Positions 22,840 to 36,599 are shown, counted from the first letter of the stretch. The stretch is 64,000 bases of DNA from Pontederia crassipes (GCA_030549335.1 CM060196.1:15019501-15083500); one strand, 5' to 3'. Notes: generated by a model not told the origin, from the sequence alone. Numbers and translations are program-made.

Positions 22840-25800
22840 AACCGCACTATTTTTTCCTTTGAACTGCATAATTTTTTTTTTTTGAACCAGACCTTACTGA
22901 GGCAGCCTGTCAGATCCATGATCGATGGCCGGGAAAAGGTGGAGGGCCATCACATCATATCCTAAACAAAATTGGCAAATATTCATCTATTTCATTTATA
23001 CAAATGAAGACGATTAATTGGCAACTTAAAAAAATATCATGCCAATGATGGTCAGAGAGAGTTTTGACACCCTTGTAATATTAGTCATTACTTCAAAGCG
23101 ATTCTTCAACTTCATATTCTCATAACACGTCGCCCACTAAAACCAAGAACTCAATTTCCTATTTAGTTACGATTTTATTTTTATATTTAGATTAAAATAT
23201 ATATAATCATAAAGAACTGAAGAATATTAATTAGATAGATAAATCTGGACCATGAGAACTAAAAAGGTAATTTCATTTTATATAAAGACGAAGAATATAA
23301 TATTAAATAAAAATTAATGGGTAATATCTCTTGTTTGAAAATAAAAACTTAATTAATGATAATATTTTAATCGATTTACATTTATATTAATTCATCTCAA
23401 AGAGTTAATAGTTAAATAAAAAATAATATATTAATAACATTAATATATAATTAACATCTTAATTTTTATCTTGATTAAACCAAAAATAAAATATACCTTC
23501 TTTGTTTTCATTAAAAAAAATATATCTCACATTTTTTTTAATTACTATGAAAAATAACTAATTTTATTATTTACCATATTTGTACAATTGTTGTTCATTG
23601 ATAATTCTATATTTATAAAAAATAAAACAAAAATAATATTTATTATTTCAATTACTAATTTTCTTAATCTTAAACGTTAATTTACAAATGTATCATTAAA
23701 TTATTAACTAAGTATGTCACATCAAGAAAAAAAGAAATTAAAACTTAAAAAAATGGTCCCGACCTTCATTTGGAACCAACCAAATTCAACTCATTTCATT
23801 CTCGTAATTATTAAAAACATCCAAGTTCCGGGTGATGCTTTGACCCAAAATTTAATGCTCATAATTTTTATTATTATTCTTATTTGTTGATGTATTTTTA
23901 ATTATGTACACTTTATCTAAAATTATGAAAGAAATAAAATAAGAAAAAAATAATGATCTTTAACGAAAAAAATGATTTGATAAGGATCTTTATACATAAG
24001 GATTAGAATTTTATTAATGTACTTTTGTATTTAGTTCATTGTTATTTCTCTACTTCATTGTCTTGACATCATTTTCTCCAATAGTGTTTTTTAGTTCTAA
24101 TAACTCAAATTAAATGAACTGAAGGTGCTTTTAGTAAAACATATTTATTGAATTTTTATTATATATTTTTATATTTGTTAGCATCTTAAATTTGATGAGA
24201 ATGATAGATGCATTCATCGATTCCGAATAACACCTTAGTTTGTTCATACCCAAAAAAAACGCATTAACCTCATATGGCGCTCCTTGAAAATAAATAACTA
24301 AAATTTTAGGAAAATCAAAATTAACTGATAAGTAAAAAGTATTACATTTTCTATGATAAAACTATGCATGATTCTTAATATAATTTTGCACTGTTTTTTT
24401 ATCAACACATTTCTATACAATTTTATTTGATTATTATTCTTATTTAATTATGTTGTATGTGATATTCTTCTCTCTTTAGTATTTGTTTTAGTCTTTGTTC
24501 TCCATGGTATACGTCTAAGAGTTGAAATGTAAAGAGTGGAAAGGGAATGATGGGAAGAGAATGTAGAATAATGAAGGTAAATAGTTATTTTTGTTTAATT
24601 GATATCATTAAAGAGAAATGAAGAGAGTGAATATTAAATGATTATTTTATTTAGACAATTTTATCCTTTACATATATTACTATATGTTTAATTTTTTGGT
24701 AAAAAATGAAAATACATACTAAATACATATTTCCCTCCCTTTTTCGTTTTGAAGGGAAAAAATGAAACATTAGAAAGAATGGAAGAGAAATGATGAGGCT
24801 CTTTCTTCGTTCCCCTCCAACTTAAACTCAACCAAACAAGAAGAACGGATTTTTCTCTTTTTCCTTCCATTTCTTTACCCTTTTTTCATCTCCAACCAGA
24901 GAGACCGGGATAAGTTTTATATGTATTCATATGATAAATGCCAAATTTGATATTAAACTTTCTATTTGGCGCGTACTTTTATTTTATTTTGTGTATTTAA
25001 AATTAAAAAATAAAAAAATATTATGATTTTTGGGAAATTAGGTGAATTAACCAAATCAAACAAAAATTTTTGCTAATCGAACGAAAATTTTGAGGAATAA
25101 ACATTTTACCTTAATTCATAAAGGGTTTAATAATCTTTTCGTGCGAAACATATATTAAGTGTCTTTAGACATATTTTTTATTTTATTATATTATATCTTT
25201 TTTTGTTAATAATTTAGATTATCATAATGATAATAAAAATATATTTTAAATCATCAACAATAATTATATTTATTATTTTACAAATTTTACAAATTTCTAC
25301 GTATTATTATCCTTTATACTAATATAATCATTTTATACAAATTCTTATTTTATAAATCTATTTTTTGTTATCGAGTGATCCTCTAAACGGTTAGAAAAGA
25401 AATATATTGCAAAAAAAATTAAAAAAATGCATAAAATTGCTCATTTTTCCTGTTCAAAAATAGAATCGCATCAATGAACTAATTAACCAAATTGATCGAT
25501 GCATAGTCCTGTGTAGCACATCAAAGCACCCCAACGTTTATGAGCCGTAAAAGATTTGTAACGAAGTGAGGAATATGAAGACACTTGACTTCTTTTTCAA
25601 ATGTTTTTTTAAAAAAACAAAATATTAGATCAAGTGATGTAATGTTGGAATTTGTTCAAATATTTGTTCCATGTTCATGGTATATGTGTATGATATTATT
25701 TTTATCATGTAGCTTTGTCAAAAAAAAATATGACGATTATTTTCATAAGTATTAAGTAGTATTTTTAATAAGTTTTATAAGCTATATCATAGTTTTTTTA

Positions 25801-26035
25801 TTTGAGAAATACAATAAATAATTTCTATGAGCTCACAATTCCATGAAACTTGATTTCAAAAGTTTATAACGTTAATATTAAACTTTATAAAAAGTCATCA
25901 TTTAATTTAGTAGCTTATATTTATGTTACTCCGACAAAATGACCCTCATAAAAATATGCCTCAAAAAGCATGATGTACATACTTAATATGAAACTACCTT
26001 AACTAAAATATATACTTTAACCGATCAACATTAAA
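22840..26035. other. Long AT-rich gene-free stretch
   Basis: About 3.2 kb, strongly AT-rich, without recognisable exons, RNA genes or terminal repeats. Local poly-A and poly-T runs and short degenerate repeats are present. A GAAGGGAAAAAATGAAAC-type purine-rich zone at 24540-24900 could be a decayed small DNA transposon, but no ends were found. Confidence 0.5.
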
Positions 26036-26039
26036 GAAC

Positions 26040-26760
26040 ATTGTGGTGGGGCTGAACTCTGGCGGAGAATATGTGTCAAGGGTCTTTGATTCCATGCTCC
26101 TGTTCTAATGGCGGGGGATCAATCCATTAAGAGGTTCAATTGCATTCTCTCCCTTTATTCCAATCATGGCGCACGTAAGCTTAGAAAAGTAGGACAAAGC
26201 CAGTGGTTAGACAGACACCCCATTTTTTGTGGTGTTGCAACGAATCTAGTGAATCATTCTCATGGAGGAGGTGAGGGGCGCATGAAAGGAGGTAGACCTG
26301 CGGTGCCCCCTTGGGGAAGTCCACCAAAGCAGGTTTCAGACAGCAAGAAAACTCTAGCGCATTCCGACTTTCGAGCCTCCGCTTTCTTCTCAAGGATAAG
26401 ATAATGATTGATACAATACTTCTATTGGTATTTCTTCATCCCTACTCCTCTCACGGAACACCTAAATAATCTCCGTTGGTCGAGAGCCTTTCTACTTGGC
26501 ACCGTCAGATCACTAGACAACTTCTTCCCTCTTGCAGCATTGAGGAAAGGCTCCCTCTAGAAGGCCAAAAAGGATATCCCCTCAGCCACCTTTGATTGAG
26601 CCAAAGCCAATTAAGCGGTTCTTTTTCGCCACTCCGCCCCTCGAAATCAAAGCCTATAATATTTGTCCAACTACTAAAACTCCTAAAATCAGCTTGAAGG
26701 GAGGATATTCTCTAAATTCTAGTGGAGGGGAATGTCAATAACAACCTACTAACGCGTTCG
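26040..26760. other. GC-balanced block of foreign look (possible organelle-derived insert)
   Basis: About 700 bp of mixed-composition sequence lies abruptly inside 25-30% GC surroundings. Passages such as GGCGGGGGATCAATCCATTA and GGCACCGTCAGATCACTAGA have the texture of plant mitochondrial non-coding DNA. The frame at 26108-26404 has no domain. A nuclear copy of mitochondrial DNA is my guess, and a transposon fragment is the alternative. Confidence 0.3.
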
Positions 26761-26800
26761 TGAAGTGGAATATAATTATCAACAACAAATATATATATAA

Positions 26801-26962
26801 GGTAAACAGTGGGATGCCATATGGCATGTTCATAATATTTTGAGAAAACTAAGAAAAATATAAAATAAATAATATATATAAGGTAAACGGTGGGATGCCA
26901 CGTGGCATATTCATAATATTTTGAGAAAACTAAGAAAATTATAAAATAAATAATAAGAATAT
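26801..26962. repeat. 81-bp tandem duplication
   Basis: GGTAAACAGTGGGATGCCAT at 26801 and GGTAAACGGTGGGATGCCAC at 26882 begin two near-identical 81-bp units that run through ATAATATTTTGAGAAAACTA and AAAATAAATAAT. A weaker third relative (TTTTTTTGAGAAAAGCAAAG) occurs at about 27061. Confidence 0.8.
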
Positions 26963-27160
26963 TATTCCTTTTAACGGACTATAACATAATTTATTTGTAT
27001 AATCTTCTATGAGAGAGTGAGAGAGAGAGAGAAATTAATCACTAATTATACACTGCCACATTTTTTTGAGAAAAGCAAAGAAAATTATATTATTAATAAT
27101 AAGAATACTGGTCCTTTTAATGGACCATGACAGAAATTAATCACTAATTATATATTAAAA

Positions 27161-28800
27161 TAAGTATTGAAATTAATAATCCCAATCTAATTCAAATTCT
27201 AATCATAATATGTTATTTTATATGAGTCGTATCACAATATGTAATATTAATATACAATCAGATAAGATCACGTATTATGTTCAGAATCCGTGAAATAAAT
27301 AAATTAATAATCCTCAATCTATTGCAAATTCTAATAAAATTAATTTGAGTGGAGGTATGTGCATCTAATAAATAAGTATTTAAATTAAAAATCTTAATCT
27401 AATTCAAATTCTAATCACAATATGTTGTATTATAAGATTCGTATCCTAATATGTAATATTAATATACAATCAAATAAGATCACGTATTATGCTCAGAATA
27501 CGTGAAATAAAATAAAAGGGTTATTTCCTCTAACCACTCTTAAACTATCGTGATTTATCACATTTAATCATAAACTACGAACTTCATTTTTTGGGTGCCT
27601 AAACTATCGCAATTTTTCAATTTGATCCTTCCATCGACTTCTCCGTTATTTTTTACATTTGTGAAAAGTCCATTATACCCTGCTCTAAATTGAATTTCAT
27701 TTTTACATAAAATAATATATAAAAATAATTAAAAACCATACATAAAATAATATATAATAATGAAAATAAAAATAATTTAAAAAATAAAAACACCACGACC
27801 CCCCTCCAACCCCCGCGCGCGCGACGACGACGACGCAGGGGGCGGCGACCCCCCCCCCCCCCCCCCCCCCCGAAAGAGAAGGGGGCGTCAAGACAGAGAG
27901 GGGGGTGGGGGGGGGGGTCTGCGTGCGTCGGTCGTCAGGAAAGAGAAAGGGGGCGGAGGGTTGCCGCCCCCCTTGTCGTCGTCGACGACCTACACACGCG
28001 GGGGGCGGCGACACCCCCCTTTCTCTGAGCCGGGAAAGGGGGTCGATGTGGTGTTTTTCTTCTTTTTTTATTTTTATTTTCATTATTATATATTATTTTA
28101 TGTAAAAATAGAATTCAATTCAGAGCAGGAATATAAATGGACTTTTCACAAATGCGAAAAATAAAAAAATAGAGAAGTCGACGAAATTGGGCGGAAGGAT
28201 CAAATTTAAAAAATCGCGATAGTTTAGATACAAAAAAAATAAAGTTCGTAATTTGAGATTAGATGTGATAATCACGATAATTTAAGGATGGTTAAACGAA
28301 ATAACTCAAAATAAAATAATAATCCTAATCTACTCAAATTCTAATAAGATTAATTTGAGTGGACGTATATGCCATCTAAAAAACTGATATTTAAATTACT
28401 AATCTAATTCAAATTCTAATCCTAATATGTTATTTTATAAGATTCGTATCCTAATATGTAATAATAATATATGTTCAGAATACGTGAAATAACTAAATTA
28501 ATAATCCTAATATATGTGCTGAGATTCCATGTAAACATAAAACAAAATAAATTTGAGTGGACGTATGTGGCTATGTGCCATATAATAAAATAAGTATTTA
28601 AATTAATAATTCTAATCTAATTCAAATTCTAAGCAGAATATATTGTTTTATAAGATTCGTATCCTTATCCTGTATTATTTTTTTATTGCATAAAATAAAT
28701 AAATTAATAATTGACTTATAATAAATAAATACAAAGTTATTATAATAATCTTTGAATGCCTAAATTAAATAATATAATATAACTTAATATAGTATAATAT
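27161..28800. repeat. Four tandem copies of a ~210-bp AT-rich unit, the second split by a transposon
   Basis: Units begin TAAGTATTKAAATTAA at 27161, 27373, 28384 (variant CTGATATTTAAATTA) and 28591. Each contains CTAATTCAAATTCTAATC, ATAAGATTCGTATCC and, in the complete ones, AATTTGAGTGGACGTATGTG. Subtracting the 799-bp insertion (element plus one target copy) makes the unit 2 to unit 3 spacing 212 bp, identical to that of units 1 and 2. The last copy is incomplete. Confidence 0.8.
27509..28316. mobile_element. Foldback Mutator-like element with perfect 9-bp target duplication
   Basis: The element spans 27518-28307 (790 bp). The 9-bp repeat AAAATAAAA is at 27509-27517 and 28308-28316. Left end GGGTTATTTC and right end GAAATAACTC are complementary. 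The first and last ~250 bp are inverted copies, both with AACTATCG-GATT, TTTGATCCTTCC, TTTGTGAAAAGTCCAT and TTTTTACATAAAATAATATA. The ~280-bp centre is G/C homopolymer-rich (runs of about 20 C) with CGACGACGACGACG. It has no transposase, so it moved in trans. Because the duplication is A-rich it is weak evidence alone, but it abuts both TIR tips exactly. Confidence 0.8.
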
Positions 28801-29053
28801 GAGATTAAAATATTGTTATCAAAGGTAATAATATTTGCAAGCCTAAAGTTTAATGAAGATTAAACCTAAGAAGTAAATCTAATTTAATTATCAGTAGGAT
28901 AATTTTGTTGATTAAATAAAGAAATATATTGATTTCTTTTAAAATTTTCTTACGTAGTCAGATTTGTATACCTAAAAATAAATAATATTATAATTAATTT
29001 TTATTTTTGAAAATTTTCAGAAGATAAAAAATAGAGGTAAAAGCACAAGAGTC
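28801..29053. other. AT-rich spacer
   Basis: Very AT-rich sequence joining the 210-bp array and the 1.2-kb direct repeat. No gene seen. Confidence 0.4.
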
Positions 29054-30131
29054 AGTTTAAAAGATAAAATTAATCTTATTTTCGAAATTAAAAAACAAGA
29101 TAAAATAATAATTCAGTTTAAATTTAAAAGATAAAACTAATATCAGAAAGTTTGTTGCATAAGGTAATAATATATAAAACTCAATATTAATAATATACAA
29201 TACATGAAAAAGTCAGATAAATAATATTATTTAAAAATTATTTTTCAATTATTTGAGTATGATTAAAATAAATATTACTTTCTTTCTAAAAGATATTATG
29301 TAAGTAAAAAATAATTTGTTATTTTCGGAATTTAAAAATAATATAAAATAAAAATTCAATTTGATTCAAATTAAGATTAATATTTTCTTTTTATCCATTT
29401 TAGTATATTAAAATAAATTATTTTCTTTCTAAAATATATTTTGTAAGTATTTTTTATTTTCAAATTTTAAAAATAAGTTAAAAAAAATAATTCAATTTGA
29501 ATCAAAGTAAGATTAATCTTTCTTCTTTTATCAGTTTGAGTATGACTAGAAGTAAATATAAATAATCTTATAATAGTATGTTATATAAGGTAACGAAATT
29601 AAAAGAAATAATTTGTTATTTTCGGAAGAAAAAAATATAAATAAATAATTTAATTTGAGTCAAATTAAGTTTAATATTTCATTTATATCAATTTGAGTAT
29701 GATTACAACTAAAAATAATTCCTATTTAAAAAATAATTTGTCATTTTCCGAATTAATAAATAATTAAATTTGAGTAAAATTAAGATTAGTCTTTCTTCTT
29801 TTTACCAATTTGAGTATGATTAAAAGAAAATAAATACTATCTTATAATAATTTGTCATATAAGGTAACAAAAGTAAAATAAATAATTCATTACTTTATGA
29901 ATTTTAAAATAATTTTAAATAAATAATTCTATGTGAGTCAAATTAATATTATTATTTTATTTTTATCAATTTGAGTATTATTACGAGTAAAAATAATTCC
30001 TTTTAAAATAAAATTTGTTATTTTCAGAATTAAAAATAATAATTTAAATTATATAATTCAATTTGAGTCATATTAATAGTAATATTAATATTTAAGATAA
30101 TATTCTCAATTTAATTCAAATTATATATCTA

Positions 30132-30177
<46 letters not shown>

Positions 30178-31290
30178 AGCGGTAAAAACATAATAGCTGG
30201 TAGCGCGATAAGTGGCGAAATATTACAATGACACGTGTCAAATAATAATAATTAACTTAATTAACAAGGCTAAATTTAAAAGATAAAATTAATCTTATTT
30301 TCGTAATTAAAAAAAAAAGATAAAATAATAATTTAGTTTAAGTCTAAAAGATAAAACTAATCTTAGAAAGTTTGTTGCACAAGGTAACAATATATAAAAC
30401 TCAATATTAATAATATAAAATACATGAAAAAGTCAGATAAATAATATTATTTTAAAAATTAATCTTCAATTATTTTAGTATGATTAAAATAAATACTATT
30501 TTCTTTTTAAAAGATATTATGTAAGTAAAAAATAATTTGTTATTTTCTGAATTTAAAAATAATATAAGATAAAAATTCAATTTGATTCAAATTAAGATTA
30601 ATCTTTTCTTTTTATTACCATTTGAGTATATTAAAATAAATTATTTTCTTTTTAAAAATATTTTGTAAGTATTTTTTATTTTCAAAATTTAAAAACAATT
30701 TAAAATAAATAATTCAATTTGAGTCAAATTAAGATTAATCTTTCTTCTTTTATCAATTTGAGTATGATTAAAAGTAAATATAAATAATCTTATAATAGTA
30801 TGTTATATAAGGTAACAAAATTAAAAGAAATAATTTGTTATTTTTTGATGAAATTATTATAAATAAATAATTTAATTTGAGTAAAATTAAGTTTTATATG
30901 TCATTTATATCAATTTGAGTATGGTTACAAGTAAAAATAATTCCTATTTAAAAAATAATTTGTCATTTTTTGGAATTAAAAGACAATTATAAATAATTAA
31001 TTTAATTGGAGTAAAATTAAAATTAGTCTTTCTTCTTTTACCAATTTGAGTATGATTAAAAGAAAATAAATACTATCTTATAATAGTGTGTTATATAAGG
31101 TAACAAAAGTAAAATAAATAATTCGTTACTTTAGGAATTTTAAAATAATTTTAAATAAATAATTTAATTTGAGTCAAATTAAGATTAAGCTTTCATTTTT
31201 ATCAGTTTGAGTATTATTACGAGTAAAAATAATTCATTTTAAAACATAATTTGTTATTTTAGGAATTAAAAAAACAATTTAATTTATATG
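29054..31290. repeat. ~1.0-1.2 kb AT-rich direct repeat (two copies, offset ~1220 bp)
   Basis: Copy A (about 29054-30080) and copy B (about 30270-31290) match along their whole length. Examples are AGAAAGTTTGTTGCA at 29145 and 30365, and GAAAAAGTCAGATAAATAAT in both. The offset drifts from 1220 to about 1237 bp through small indels. Each copy is built of ~200-bp subrepeats around CAATTTGAGTATGATTA and TTATATAAGGTAACAAA. No coding. Confidence 0.75.
30125..30245. repeat. TA microsatellite plus unique GC-richer junction between the direct-repeat copies
   Basis: A TA run at about 30133-30174 is followed by AGGAGCGGTAAAAACATAAT and TGACACGTGTCA. The latter is a palindromic ACGTGT site. The microsatellite and junction separate copy A from copy B and may mark the recombination point or a transposon edge. 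Confidence 0.5.
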
Positions 31291-32600
31291 ATTCCTATTA
31301 TAAATTAATCTAAATACATATACCATGTTATAACTGAAATATAAAAATTCTGCATCTACATTCTAACCAAATTAAAATAAATATAAACTATGGTTACATT
31401 AAAGTAATCCGTCAAAGATGAAACATAATGTAATTTTAAATAAATTCTAATAGTAATAATATATGTTAGCTTTTTGTCCTAAACATAATTAATCCTTGTC
31501 ATAATATTTAATAGAATAAATTATTATAATAGAAAATTACATTAGACAGTGATATTTATGAGAATAAGATACAAGAAGATTAAGTTCAAAAGTTCAATCT
31601 AATTAGAAATAGAATCCTTTTGAGAAGAAAAAGAAATGTATTATTTTTTTCATATTTCATCATAGAAAAACAAACATCCTAAATAATAATTTAAATTTGA
31701 GATAAAATAATAAATTAATTTGAGTAAAATTAGAAACCTTAGTTGAATTAAATAAAAAAACATCTTTTAAGAAAATAAAAAGTGGTGGCAATACATGCCC
31801 CATGAATGCTCATGAATTAACATGACCATCTGATATACGTATAACCCAAAATTAAATGATATTAAATATAAAAAAGTTAATTGAATTTGAGCAAAGTATA
31901 GAATTTTGTTGGATTAAATCAGGAAAATAACTTTTCTAAAGAAAATGAAAACAACCAATATATGACTTAAATGAAAAATAACATATACATTTCTAGATGT
32001 TTTTCAATATTAAATGAATGTAAGAAATTATATTAAATTTGTGTGCAAGTAGGAGCCTCTGTTTGGTTAAATAAAGTCTTCTTTTTTTCAAATTTCATTT
32101 CATTGTAAAATTTATATATCTAAAACTAAAAGAAGATTGCAATGTAAAAATAAATAAATTTAATTTGACTAAAAATAAGAATATTTATTTTCAATATTTA
32201 CCAAATAATAATATTATTATATTGCTAATAATTATTTTCACAATTTGCTCATTTTATAGATAAAAATATCAATTACTCTCTCTCATGAGTTCAAAACTAG
32301 AATACAAAATTTACAAAATATATGACAATACAATTTATTATTATCCTATGATTTATTATAAATAAAAAATTATCTTATAATAAATGTTTGGTTATACAAA
32401 ACCTATAAATAAATGAAAATTATGTCCAAAAAATAATTTAAATTTGAATAGTTGTATGATTTTTGTTTTAACTATTTTGATATTTAATTATATACTTTGA
32501 TATTTTAATACAATTTTTACAAAATCGAAAAAGAATTAATTTATAAAAATAATTAATTTGTATATATTTAAAATAAAAATATAAACATTTTATTTTAAAA
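31291..32600. other. AT-rich gene-free stretch
   Basis: No exons, RNA genes or borders recognised. Phrases such as AATTTGAGT(A/C)AAATTA recur, so it is probably a more decayed part of the same repeat mass. Confidence 0.4.
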
Positions 32601-32814
32601 ATAATTTTCTTAATATATATAATTTCAGCTTTTTTATTAATACATTAAGCGCTATGATTGAAATAATATATAGATTAGTGTCTTATTATTTTATCTTATA
32701 AAGGAATACAAATTAGTTAACTTTGTTAAATACTTCATATAATTAAAATTTCATGATATATATAACTAATTTTTTAAATAATATGTGAATTATATGTATT
32801 TTTACATTTATGCA

Positions 32815-33716
32815 ATAAATTATATGTAATCATGCGCTTTGCATAATATTACTTATTCGTTATGCAATTGGAGTTGTTTATTTTGCTTATGGTATATAGT
32901 CATTTTTTAATAGTATATAGTCTCTTTTGGATAACCATTTTTATATAAGTTAATTGAATATATAAACATTTACAATGGGATAAAAATTCAATTTATGATA
33001 ATTATATTTATTTTATTTTATCGCTTTTCTTCCAATAATCAATTCTTTATTATTGAAGTATGATGCTCATATTAATATTTAATGGTGTAACCAATAAATA
33101 CCCATCAAATATTTATTTAAATATGTTAACAATGAGCATGATCGTATTACTATCACTTTTTCTAGGAGTACTCAAGGGAAAGATTCATAAAAAATTGTTG
33201 ATGAAATAAATATGTATTGTCAGAGTATAAAGAATCAATATTTTTATGATGGTTTGAAATAAATAAACTATACATAGAAATAAGAGAACTAGCATGTGTA
33301 GAATTTTCTCTAAAAATGTATGTAATAAAAAAATATGAGAGAAAAATAATATTTATTTCATTCGAAGGAATTTTTTGTTAACTAGGTTCACAAATTTTAT
33401 GAAAAAATAAAAATCTAAAAATGTATTCATCTTAATAATGGCATTGTTCATCTGATACAAGAGTACAATGATCATTAACAAAAGTCAAAGATCAATAATT
33501 ATCTCATTTATATTATTTCTTAAGAAATTAATATTTTCATAAATACAATTTTATGTGACTTTTTCATGTGTAAGAAATAAAGTAAAGAATATAGTTTATA
33601 GAAAAGTATTTCATAATTTCATGTATATTTAAAAGTTTTATTTCTTTAAAATGTTATTTTTCATTTACGTTAACATAATTTGCAAGAGCCGTGCAACGCA
33701 CGGGTTCTTAGACTAG
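32815..33716 (+). mobile_element. Helitron-type 3' region, copy 1
   Basis: The 3' tip shows the hairpin CCGTGC-AAC-GCACGG (33689-33703), then the 9-nt spacer GTTCTTAGA and CTAG (33713-33716) before T. This is the classical Helitron terminus. The preceding ~900 bp resembles 36600-38088 (shared ATTTTATGTG, TTTTTCATG, TAAGAAAT and GTTCTTAGACTAGTAAT). No Rep/helicase is visible and the 5' TC end was not located, so the start is only where similarity begins. Confidence 0.6.
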
Positions 33717-34249
33717 TAATAGTCATATAATGCAATAATATATTTATAATGGAGTTGGCTGGGTTAACTAAAAAAAGAATATCTTTTTGGTTTGTTTAAG
33801 CTATGAAAATATGTTCTTTAAAATTCATAAAAGAAAAACAATCCGAATAATATATGCATATATATAATTAAAAATAAAAGTGATAAAATAAAATAAAAGT
33901 TAATTGGATTTAAGTATAATTATAAACTTGAGATGATTTAATATCTTTTTTTAAAATATAACTCTATTAAGTTTTAGTAAGAGTAGGAAAAAATTATCTA
34001 ACTCTGTGAATTTTGTCTCAAAAACTATATTATAAGGTTAAAATATTAATAATATATGAATTTTGATCATATATGTTTTTTTATATCATGGCGTAATTTT
34101 GATCATTCTTAAAGGTAATAATATCATGATTATATAATTAATTTAAAATTTTAATTCAATTTGAGAGCTTTTGTTGAATTAAATTTTGCAAATGTGTTTT
34201 CTAAAAGAAACAAAATAAAACATTGATAGTATATGTTATTTGGCATTCA

Positions 34250-34292
<43 letters not shown>

Positions 34293-35676
34293 CAAGGTCA
34301 TACTTTTCTGGATCTTAGAGTGTATGAGGAGACAAATATGATAAGAATTAGATAATATCCAATAATACTAATTAAATTAAATTTGAGTATTGGTAAATGC
34401 ATGAATTTGCGATAAGTGGCACATTAGAAGACGAGTATTTGAATAAGAAAATAGTTATTTCTTAAAAAATAAGAAGAAGAAAAATTTTTAGTAGAAGTAC
34501 GAGCCTTGATAGGTTTATAATTTAAATTTAGTATAAGTAATAGTTTAAAATTTTATTATATACAAGTACTTTAATATATTTTATATTAACATGTTTCAAG
34601 ATTTTAATTTCAATTTAGTTTGATGATACTATGTTTCTTTGTATCAATTCAAATGATTTTTCCCTCAAAATAGATTAATCCATTTATCACATTTAAATGC
34701 TCATAAATTTGTTTTCATAGTTATTATAATTTTTCATTAATTTAATATATCACATTAGGTAGTCAATCACTAATTATATATAATGCAAAAAAATTAAAAA
34801 AAGAATAACAATATTAAATAATGAATTCCATGTGGGTGTCAACATTTTTTTGAAAAAAATTGAAAAATATATGTTATAATCTTTATATCCTATTCAGCCA
34901 CGATAATTAAAATGCGTGTTTCAACTGGAATATTTACTTTTGGAGATTAAAATAAGAAATTAAATAACATCTCTAATAATAAAATTTAAGATAATGAAAT
35001 GTTACGTATACTAACTAATGAAAACTAGTTATATTTTGTTATTTATAATTGAAAAAAATAGCAAATCTAATTTCATGTGTTTGAAACTATATTATTTTAG
35101 TGATCAACTATAAGAGATGTTGTAAGATTCAATAATTATATAAGTATATGATTTTATCTAAGAAATGGATAACTTATCCATAAGGACCATAATGGTTATG
35201 CATGTAATAATATTTAATTATAAATGAGCTAAATAATAAAAAATGAATGGTGGTAAAGTAATAAACTATTTCATACTTGATAGAATCCTACATCTAAAAA
35301 ACATCCTAACTAAATTAAATATATATTCTAATATCCATAATAATACATAATCCTAATCCCAATCATAATATATACAGATGATATTTGATATTTAATATAT
35401 GATTAATATTTTTTTTAATAAAAGTTTATTATACGTAATGTTAATATTTATGACATTAGACAACATCTATTAATGCCACATCATTTATGCAAAAAAAAAT
35501 ATATTATAAATTACATAGTAAGAAAATTTAAAACATTTTCAATAATTTAATATTTTAAGTTAATATTTAAATTAATAATATTTAATTATTGTCTACATCT
35601 CTACATATACACATGTATATAGGATAAAATGAAAGTGTCATTTTTCAAACAAGGAACATCTATTTTTTATTGATCA

Positions 35677-35719
<43 letters not shown>

Positions 35720-36599
35720 GTTACAATGTGTTTAATACAATTACATCATCTTTTTTGAAATCCTCCTTTCAATATAATTTAAATGTTGCATTTTTTTATA
35801 TCGAGTTAATTTTTTTTGTTAAAGTAATATGACACATTGATCACTAATTGCTAAAATAATTTTAGTAATTCTTAGATATTATGAGTACATAATAATTATT
35901 TATTGAGAAAATTTAATTCAATTTGAGCATAAGTTTTTTATCAAATTAGATGAAGAAAATGTATTTATAAAAGTCAATAAAAATAGAAATAGTATATGAC
36001 ACATGACATGTTAATAAAATTTTAAATTAGTTTATAAAGAAAAAAATAATGATAAAACATTGCATCTATATTTATATACACATAGACACACACATATGTA
36101 TATAGCTTTTTTTCCATTATGATTTAAATAATGTGATATCATGAAAGCATTAATAAAAAATTCATAGAAATTTAAAGATATATGTCGGGTGAGATTGTGG
36201 AAATTTTCAAAACAAAAAAAAATCAAATAACATATATTTTCTTGAGATGAAAACATAATTTTTTTATTATTTTTGTAGTAATTTTGTTCTTATTCTTAGA
36301 GTATCATGCTTTTATTTTTTCCTTAAACTACGTAGAAAGTCAAGCTATATAATATGTGATGCATACATATTGCTTCTATATTTATAACATTATTTGATAT
36401 ATTATTTTATTATTTTCTCTAATGAAAATTTCTATGCTATAATAATATGGTCAAACTATGTGCAAAGTCAACTACATAGTAAATGGCAAAGATGTATTAT
36501 TTAAAATCAAACATTTAAAAATAATATTACCAATAATATTTCATATTTTTTATGAATATATATATATATAACAATCAATGTGAAGAAATATTATTTTAC
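33717..36599. other. AT-rich gene-free stretch with microsatellites
   Basis: Holds (TA)n at about 34254-34290 and 35682-35717 and many short AT repeats. No coding exon, RNA gene or element border recognised. An open frame at 36032-36256 (minus) has no family feature. Confidence 0.45.

Noticed and set aside
24688..24870. Small DNA transposon (MITE) around the purine/pyrimidine-rich zone
   Set aside because: Suggestive internal symmetry, but no terminal inverted repeat or target duplication could be fixed.
26108..26404. 98-codon frame as a protein gene
   Set aside because: No recognised domain, no splice or promoter context, and it lies in a block that may be organelle-derived non-coding DNA.
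27161..31290. CRISPR-like array
   Set aside because: Units are about 210 bp or 1.2 kb AT-rich tandem repeats without short conserved repeat plus unique spacer structure, in a plant genome.
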